NCBI RefSeq assembly: GCF_017068395.1
Contig: NZ_CP070617.1
Coordinates: forward strand, 38,289 to 102,288
Direction: 5' to 3'
DNA: 64,000 nucleotides
Source: Rhodococcus pseudokoreensis
GTDB taxonomy: Bacteria > Actinomycetota > Actinomycetes > Mycobacteriales > Mycobacteriaceae
Under the pieces are notes generated by a model that was not told the origin of the DNA, made no database searches, and saw nothing but the letters and a program-made list of their open reading frames with translations. Below are positions 59,625 to 64,000 of the stretch, in pieces. The position numbers were made by a program, and so were the translations under genes. How positions within the stretch are numbered: position 1 is the first letter of the stretch; each line of letters opens with the position of its first letter.

Positions 59625-62369
59625 TCATCGAGCCTTCTCGTAGCGTTCGAAGAGCAGTTGCTGTCGCTCTGTCTCGGTTGGTGTGGCTTCGAAACCGAAA
59701 AGACGGTCGATGACCTCATCGAGCCCTTCGTGCGCTGCGATCAGAAGTGGGGGCATCGCAGTAGGATCGTAGAGCTGCGCGAGCGACTTGTCCGAGTATT
59801 GGTCCCGAGCCGACGCGATTCCATTGGCGGCATCGATAACGTCCCGCCGGTCCTTCTGCGACACCTTCGGGAGCGGGAAGGTGTTGTAGACAAAGGTACT
59901 CGAGAAGCGAAGATCCGATTTCCATCGACCACCGATCGTCTTCATCCAGGCGATGAACATGCTGGATGAGACGACCCCGAACAGAAAGTGGTCAGGGTCG
60001 GACACCATGAAGTTGAGGTCGCTGGTGATGATTTCGTGGGGAAGTGCTTTCACAGTGAAGTAGCGTCTGGCGCCGCTGACGACCTTGGGAACGGCGAGGT
60101 AGTCACTGTGACCGGCGACCTTCGGATCGGCCCGAATGCCGAACAAGTGCGGCGTAGCCGCCGCATCTACGGTTGCCTTGTTCGTCCGTGAGAGTCGGTA
60201 GTTGCGGTTCGCTGCGAGTCGACGCGCTAGAACTGGGCTTTTCTCGGCGTCGTGTGGATCGAGACCCTCCATCCACAGGCACCAACGCGACTTGTTGTGC
60301 AGTAGTTCCTTCGACCCGAGGAACGGACGCAGGTATTTCGCGGCTACGGGATCGTTGGCCACTTCGGCGTAGTCCACTTCTTCGACGATAAGATTGCCGT
60401 CGTCGATTGCCCGGTGACCGAGAATGGGCGTCGTCATCTCGGGATTCAGGGCGCTACGCCGCTTTCGGACGAGAACTGGCTTGCCCGGTGTCAGGTATGG
60501 GCCAATCTGCGGCGCCTCAACCAATGACGGTTCGCCACGACCATTTTCAGGGTAAACCCACAGTGTCGCCTTCGGCGTCGTCCGCCGGTCGAACCCGACG
60601 ATTGACACATGTACGCCTGCTCCATCCGAGGCTTCAGTTGTCCACTCGAATGAGCGGTGTGCGAACCGGCATCGCCAACCGGAGTCGAAGATCGGCTGCC
60701 ACAGGTCCGCGACTGGCTCGCCCTGGCAGATTGAGTTGGTGGACACGAATGCCCAGCGACCGTCGAGATCCCCAAAGTAGTCGAGCGCCTTACGGTACCA
60801 GCCTGTGACGTAGTCGAAGTTGGCGTTCATTCCAGCGCCCCATACACGGGCGAGGTCCGTCTTCTGCGCCGCAGAGAGGTTCTTTGCGCCGAGGAAGGGC
60901 GGGTTACCGACGAGGATGACGTCTTCCGTTGCTGGTAAGACGTGCTGCCAGTCGAGTTCCAGTGCGTTCCCGAGAACGATGGTGGGAGCGATCGCGATTG
61001 GTAACCGATCGGGAGCGACACCGAATTCGAGGGCCATCCGCTGGTTTGCGAGGTGGTCTACGAGCAGCATCGCTGTTTCGGCGATGCGCCTCGGCCAGGG
61101 CTCGACCTCGATGCCGTAGAAGTGGTCGAGGGTGACCTTGATGTCACCGCTTACGTCAAGACTGAGTTGTGCTCGGTCACCTCCGGTGGCTATCCCGTCG
61201 AGCATGTCCAGATCCCGGCGGCGCTGCATGACTTCGAGCTCTATCGAGCGCAATTCACGATAGGAGACAATCAGGAAGTTCCCGCAGCCGCACGCGAAAT
61301 CGGCGACTCTTATCCGGCCAAGATCATTGTGAAGCTTCGTGAGTTGAGTTTTGTCGTTCCACGCCCGGGTGATCCGGTCACGAAGTTCGTCGAGGAACAG
61401 CGGCCGGATCGTCTTCAGGATGTTCTCTTCGGTGGTGTAGTGCTCGCCTCCCTTGTGCCGATCTTTCTTACTCTTGACGGTCTGGAACATCGACCCGAAA
61501 ACAGCGGGGGAGATGATGGACCAGTCGAAATCACATGCCTCGATGAGGCTGTCGCGGAAACTGGCGGTCAGCTTTGGCAGCCGGAGCGCGTCCTTGAAGA
61601 GGCCGCCGTTGATGTAGCGGAATTGGGTGTACGGACTGCTTTCGGGAAGGTCGCGCCGGGCTTCCGCGGTGTTGAGGACGGCGAAGAGGCCGAGCAGGTC
61701 ACTGTCCAAGGTCTCAGCAGTGGTGTGCTCGCGAAGCCAACGTTCGAACAGCCCTGCGGGTCGCCACATGGCGGCGTCGTCGCCGAACAGCAGAAACAGT
61801 AGACGAGCTAGTAGCAAAGTTGCCTCGTCCTCACCGACGCCTGCTTTCTCTAATTCGGTGAACAGCAAGCCCATGAGCCGCGCCGCGGCAACCGAAGCAG
61901 TCTCAGCCTCCTGGTCGAATGCGTCACGCATCCGGTCGAGCAACTCCACGAGTCTGATGTCGTCGTCGAAGTCGAGTTCGATCGCCCGCAACCGTTTGAC
62001 CAGGTGTGTGGTCCTGTCTTGAGCGATGTGCTCATGCACGAGCAGTTTGGCGTTCGCGCCGCCGAGTTGTTGACCGCGGCGGGGCCAGCGCCATTCCTGC
62101 TTGCGTTCATTGCTGAAGATGACAAGCCGTTCGTGATTGTCACGGCTGAGCAGCACGTCGAGCATTCGCTGCGTCTTGCGGGGCGGCAGTACTGGGCAGT
62201 GCCAGATACGCAGACCCTTGTAACTGGCAACCTGATTCAGGGTGTAGGCCTCGCCGTCGACACCGAAGGTCGCATCGGGGCGATCGGGGTTGTTCCAGCC
62301 GAGTTCGTCGATGAACAGTGTGCGGAAGTCGCGCGCATCGACAAGGTCGAGAAGGCGGTTGTCGGTCAC
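59625..62369 (-). CDS. MmeI/DrmMI-like adenine methyltransferase
   Basis: The protein has 914 residues from GTG 62369. A ~200-residue N-terminal region includes ERLVIFSNERKQEWRW and resembles that of COG1002/type IIG enzymes. A helical spacer with GGEHYTTEENILKTIRPLFLDEL leads into the methyltransferase: VADFACGCGNFLIVSYREL (AdoMet-binding) and LVGNPPFLGAKNL (NPPF catalytic motif). A target-recognition region and a C-terminal helical domain follow. It is coupled (GTGA) to an upstream SNF2-type helicase. This pair occurs in class 1 DISARM (DrmD-DrmMI) and related restriction systems; the other DISARM genes are not in the window. Confidence 0.8.
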   Translation of the reverse strand: MTDNRLLDLVDARDFRTLFIDELGWNNPDRPDATFGVDGEAYTLNQVASYKGLRIWHCPVLPPRKTQRMLDVLLSRDNHERLVIFSNERKQEWRWPRRGQQLGGANAKLLVHEHIAQDRTTHLVKRLRAIELDFDDDIRLVELLDRMRDAFDQEAETASVAAARLMGLLFTELEKAGVGEDEATLLLARLLFLLFGDDAAMWRPAGLFERWLREHTTAETLDSDLLGLFAVLNTAEARRDLPESSPYTQFRYINGGLFKDALRLPKLTASFRDSLIEACDFDWSIISPAVFGSMFQTVKSKKDRHKGGEHYTTEENILKTIRPLFLDELRDRITRAWNDKTQLTKLHNDLGRIRVADFACGCGNFLIVSYRELRSIELEVMQRRRDLDMLDGIATGGDRAQLSLDVSGDIKVTLDHFYGIEVEPWPRRIAETAMLLVDHLANQRMALEFGVAPDRLPIAIAPTIVLGNALELDWQHVLPATEDVILVGNPPFLGAKNLSAAQKTDLARVWGAGMNANFDYVTGWYRKALDYFGDLDGRWAFVSTNSICQGEPVADLWQPIFDSGWRCRFAHRSFEWTTEASDGAGVHVSIVGFDRRTTPKATLWVYPENGRGEPSLVEAPQIGPYLTPGKPVLVRKRRSALNPEMTTPILGHRAIDDGNLIVEEVDYAEVANDPVAAKYLRPFLGSKELLHNKSRWCLWMEGLDPHDAEKSPVLARRLAANRNYRLSRTNKATVDAAATPHLFGIRADPKVAGHSDYLAVPKVVSGARRYFTVKALPHEIITSDLNFMVSDPDHFLFGVVSSSMFIAWMKTIGGRWKSDLRFSSTFVYNTFPLPKVSQKDRRDVIDAANGIASARDQYSDKSLAQLYDPTAMPPLLIAAHEGLDEVIDRLFGFEATPTETERQQLLFERYEKAR

Positions 62370-64000
62370 GAGCGGACTCCCATGCTGGAAACGATGCGGA
62401 TCGGGTCTTTGCCGGTGCGGGCTCCGATGACGAGTTGTCCGTCGCGGTGCAAGGCGGTGATGCGGATGGCGAGGTCTTCATCGGTGGCGCCGTTCCGGAC
62501 GGCTCGTCGAAGGCGTTGCTCGGCGTCCCGTGTCAGGGGGTGTTGGAACAGGTCGTCAAGGGCGGCTTGTGTATCCGCTTCGTGGTTGTGGAGTTGTTCG
62601 CCGAGTCGCCGCCAGAGCGTCCGACGCACTCCCCGTAAGCGTCCGGCTGCCATGTGCGGGGCGGCGAGGGGACCGCGGACGAGCTGCTCGAGCAATTCGT
62701 TGTGGTCATCGCGTTGGTCAACCCCTAGTTCTTCTGGACTGGCCTCGAATGCTCGCAGTACTTCATGGCCGGTGAGAAGCCGGACGCCACCATCGCTGGT
62801 GGCTTCTCCGAACCCGTCGATGCCGGTTTCGGTGCGGACGTAGCAGAGCACACCATCGTTCGTATCGGTAAGTCTGCGTGTCCGGGTCGCGGAGATCATG
62901 TCGGGCAGCCGAGTAACGCGTGCGGCCAGCTCAGGATCATCCTTTTGAGCTTGGTGCCAGCGTTGGTAGGCGAGGCTGGAGGCATCAACGTCATCGACGG
63001 AGTCCTGGTCATCAAGGGTTCCGTTGTAGAGGTCGGTGATCGCACTGACCTCGCCGTCACTGCCGAAGAACTGTTCGTCGGAGCCGAACGCTTCGGCGTT
63101 GGCGGTGAGGCGGTCGCTAATGCGCTGGCGGAGGGAGATGACGTTGTCGACAGACTCGTGGAAGAACGAGTAGAGCAGCACCTGGTCGGAGAGTTGGCCG
63201 ACGCGGTCGACGCGGCCGGCGCGTTGAATGAGTCGGATGATCGCCCACGGGAGATCGTAATTCACCACAATGTGGGCGTCCTGCAGGTTCTGCCCTTCAC
63301 TGAGGACATCCGTGGCGATGAGGACACGTAGCTCCTTGGCGATACTCGAACTGTCGACGTCTGTGGTGTGCAGCGTGTTCGAGCGGGGAGAGAATAGCTG
63401 GGCCAGCTGCGTGGGATCCTCGCTATCGCCGGTCGCAACACCGACATGATCGATGCCGTCCGCTTGCAGGGCAGCACCGATGTAGTTGGCGGTGTCCTTG
63501 TATTCGGTGAAGACCAACACCTTCTCGTTCGGGTGCTCTATGCGGAGCAACTTGATCAAGGCGTCAAGTTTGGAATCCCTAGCCGCGTCCCACCCTCCAT
63601 AGGACGCCAACAGTGCTCGTAGAGCGGTGGTGTCGCTGTCCAGGTCGTCCCGCAAGGCGGGGGTGAATAGCTGCGGGCGGATCCAGGTCACACCCGCGGG
63701 ACTGGCGGAGACGAGGGTTTCGTAGCGGCGGGAGGGATCGTCGCCGAGCCGTTCCGCCGTGGTGAGGTCGTCGTCGTTGGGGTCATCATCGTCGGTGAGG
63801 TTGGTGTCGACGATTGTGCCGGTGGGAATCGCCAGGTCGTTGTCGATGGCGTAGCAGAACAGCTCGTTTCGGGCTATGTGGCGCTGCAGCGACAAGGTGA
63901 ACGAGTGTCCGCAGGAGGAAAGGCGTTTGTAGAACGTAGTGCGAACAAAGCCGGCGACGTTGCCTCGCCCGCGGGCGAGGTTATCAATGAGGGCTTGCTC
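62366..64000 (-). CDS. SNF2-type helicase, DrmD-like (5' partial)
   Basis: The frame is open to the window edge, so the N-terminus is missing; the visible 544 residues begin in sequence EQALIDNLARGRGNVAGF. The helicase C-terminal domain is present: KVLVFTEYKDTANYIGAAL, RVLIATDVLSEGQNLQDAHIVVNYDLPWAIIRLIQRAGRVDRVGQ (motifs V and VI). The rest is helical. It belongs to the SNF2/HepA group that includes DrmD of class 1 DISARM. It is translationally coupled to the methyltransferase. The ATP-binding motifs would be beyond the window. Confidence 0.82.
   Translation of the reverse strand, partial: EQALIDNLARGRGNVAGFVRTTFYKRLSSCGHSFTLSLQRHIARNELFCYAIDNDLAIPTGTIVDTNLTDDDDPNDDDLTTAERLGDDPSRRYETLVSASPAGVTWIRPQLFTPALRDDLDSDTTALRALLASYGGWDAARDSKLDALIKLLRIEHPNEKVLVFTEYKDTANYIGAALQADGIDHVGVATGDSEDPTQLAQLFSPRSNTLHTTDVDSSSIAKELRVLIATDVLSEGQNLQDAHIVVNYDLPWAIIRLIQRAGRVDRVGQLSDQVLLYSFFHESVDNVISLRQRISDRLTANAEAFGSDEQFFGSDGEVSAITDLYNGTLDDQDSVDDVDASSLAYQRWHQAQKDDPELAARVTRLPDMISATRTRRLTDTNDGVLCYVRTETGIDGFGEATSDGGVRLLTGHEVLRAFEASPEELGVDQRDDHNELLEQLVRGPLAAPHMAAGRLRGVRRTLWRRLGEQLHNHEADTQAALDDLFQHPLTRDAEQRLRRAVRNGATDEDLAIRITALHRDGQLVIGARTGKDPIRIVSSMGVRS

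Overview
The window is high-GC actinobacterial DNA of the Rhodococcus/Gordonia/Nocardia type. GTG starts are common, genes are tightly packed with ATGA/GTGA overlaps, and many families are typical of actinomycete plasmids. It looks like part of a large conjugative plasmid (or a plasmid-like integrative element) with a mosaic accessory region. No rRNA, tRNA or CRISPR array was seen.

Layout. 1-10.8 kb holds a type IV secretion/conjugation operon on the + strand: two VirB2-like small membrane proteins, a VirB8-like protein, a VirB6/TrbL-like protein, an SCO6880-type protein, a VirB4-like ATPase, a TraG/VirD4 coupling protein, and DUF4913 and DUF1173 proteins. 11.1-12.6 kb is the probable replication module on the - strand: a double winged-helix Rep-like gene with five iteron-like repeats upstream and a DUF3800 gene downstream. 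12.9-16.9 kb is a MobF-type TraA relaxase-helicase, followed by the likely oriT interval. 17.1-20.5 kb carries plasmid housekeeping genes, including a frameshifted DUF5710 gene, an HNH-like gene and a DUF4192 gene.

20.97-27.3 kb is a Tn7-like transposition module in the order tnsA, tniA/tnsB, tniB/tnsC, tniQ. It is followed by a toxin-antitoxin-chaperone (TAC)-like trio (HicA-like, HTH protein, SecB-like) and a serine resolvase. 30.9-39.5 kb is one co-directional operon: an Hsp70, a J-protein with a degenerate HPD motif, GrpE, a three-module FtsK/EssC-like ATPase, two small helical proteins, and a protein with a caspase/CHAT-like His/Cys signature followed by a possible immunity gene. This is the best candidate for an undescribed system. 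39.5-47.6 kb holds LuxR-type regulators, a split sensor-kinase system and a family of paralogous small secreted proteins.

48.0-48.9 kb is the antirestriction gene ardC. 49.6-53.6 kb is a stress cassette: an arsenite-permease-like gene, a MerT-like gene and merR with a palindromic operator, then a fluoride riboswitch with two crcB genes and a universal stress protein. 54.2-57.6 kb has a CPBP protease and a VbhA-like antitoxin/Fic/resolvase operon. 57.8-64 kb is a defence island: a SIR2-domain protein facing an MmeI/DrmMI-like methyltransferase and an SNF2 helicase cut by the window end.

The most striking non-coding signal is a pair of ~250-bp elements made of nested inverted repeats, lying just upstream of DUF4192 and of ardC. 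Their central stems differ in sequence but stay paired, and their apical loop is conserved. They could be structured leaders, or single-stranded-DNA promoters used when the plasmid enters a recipient cell.
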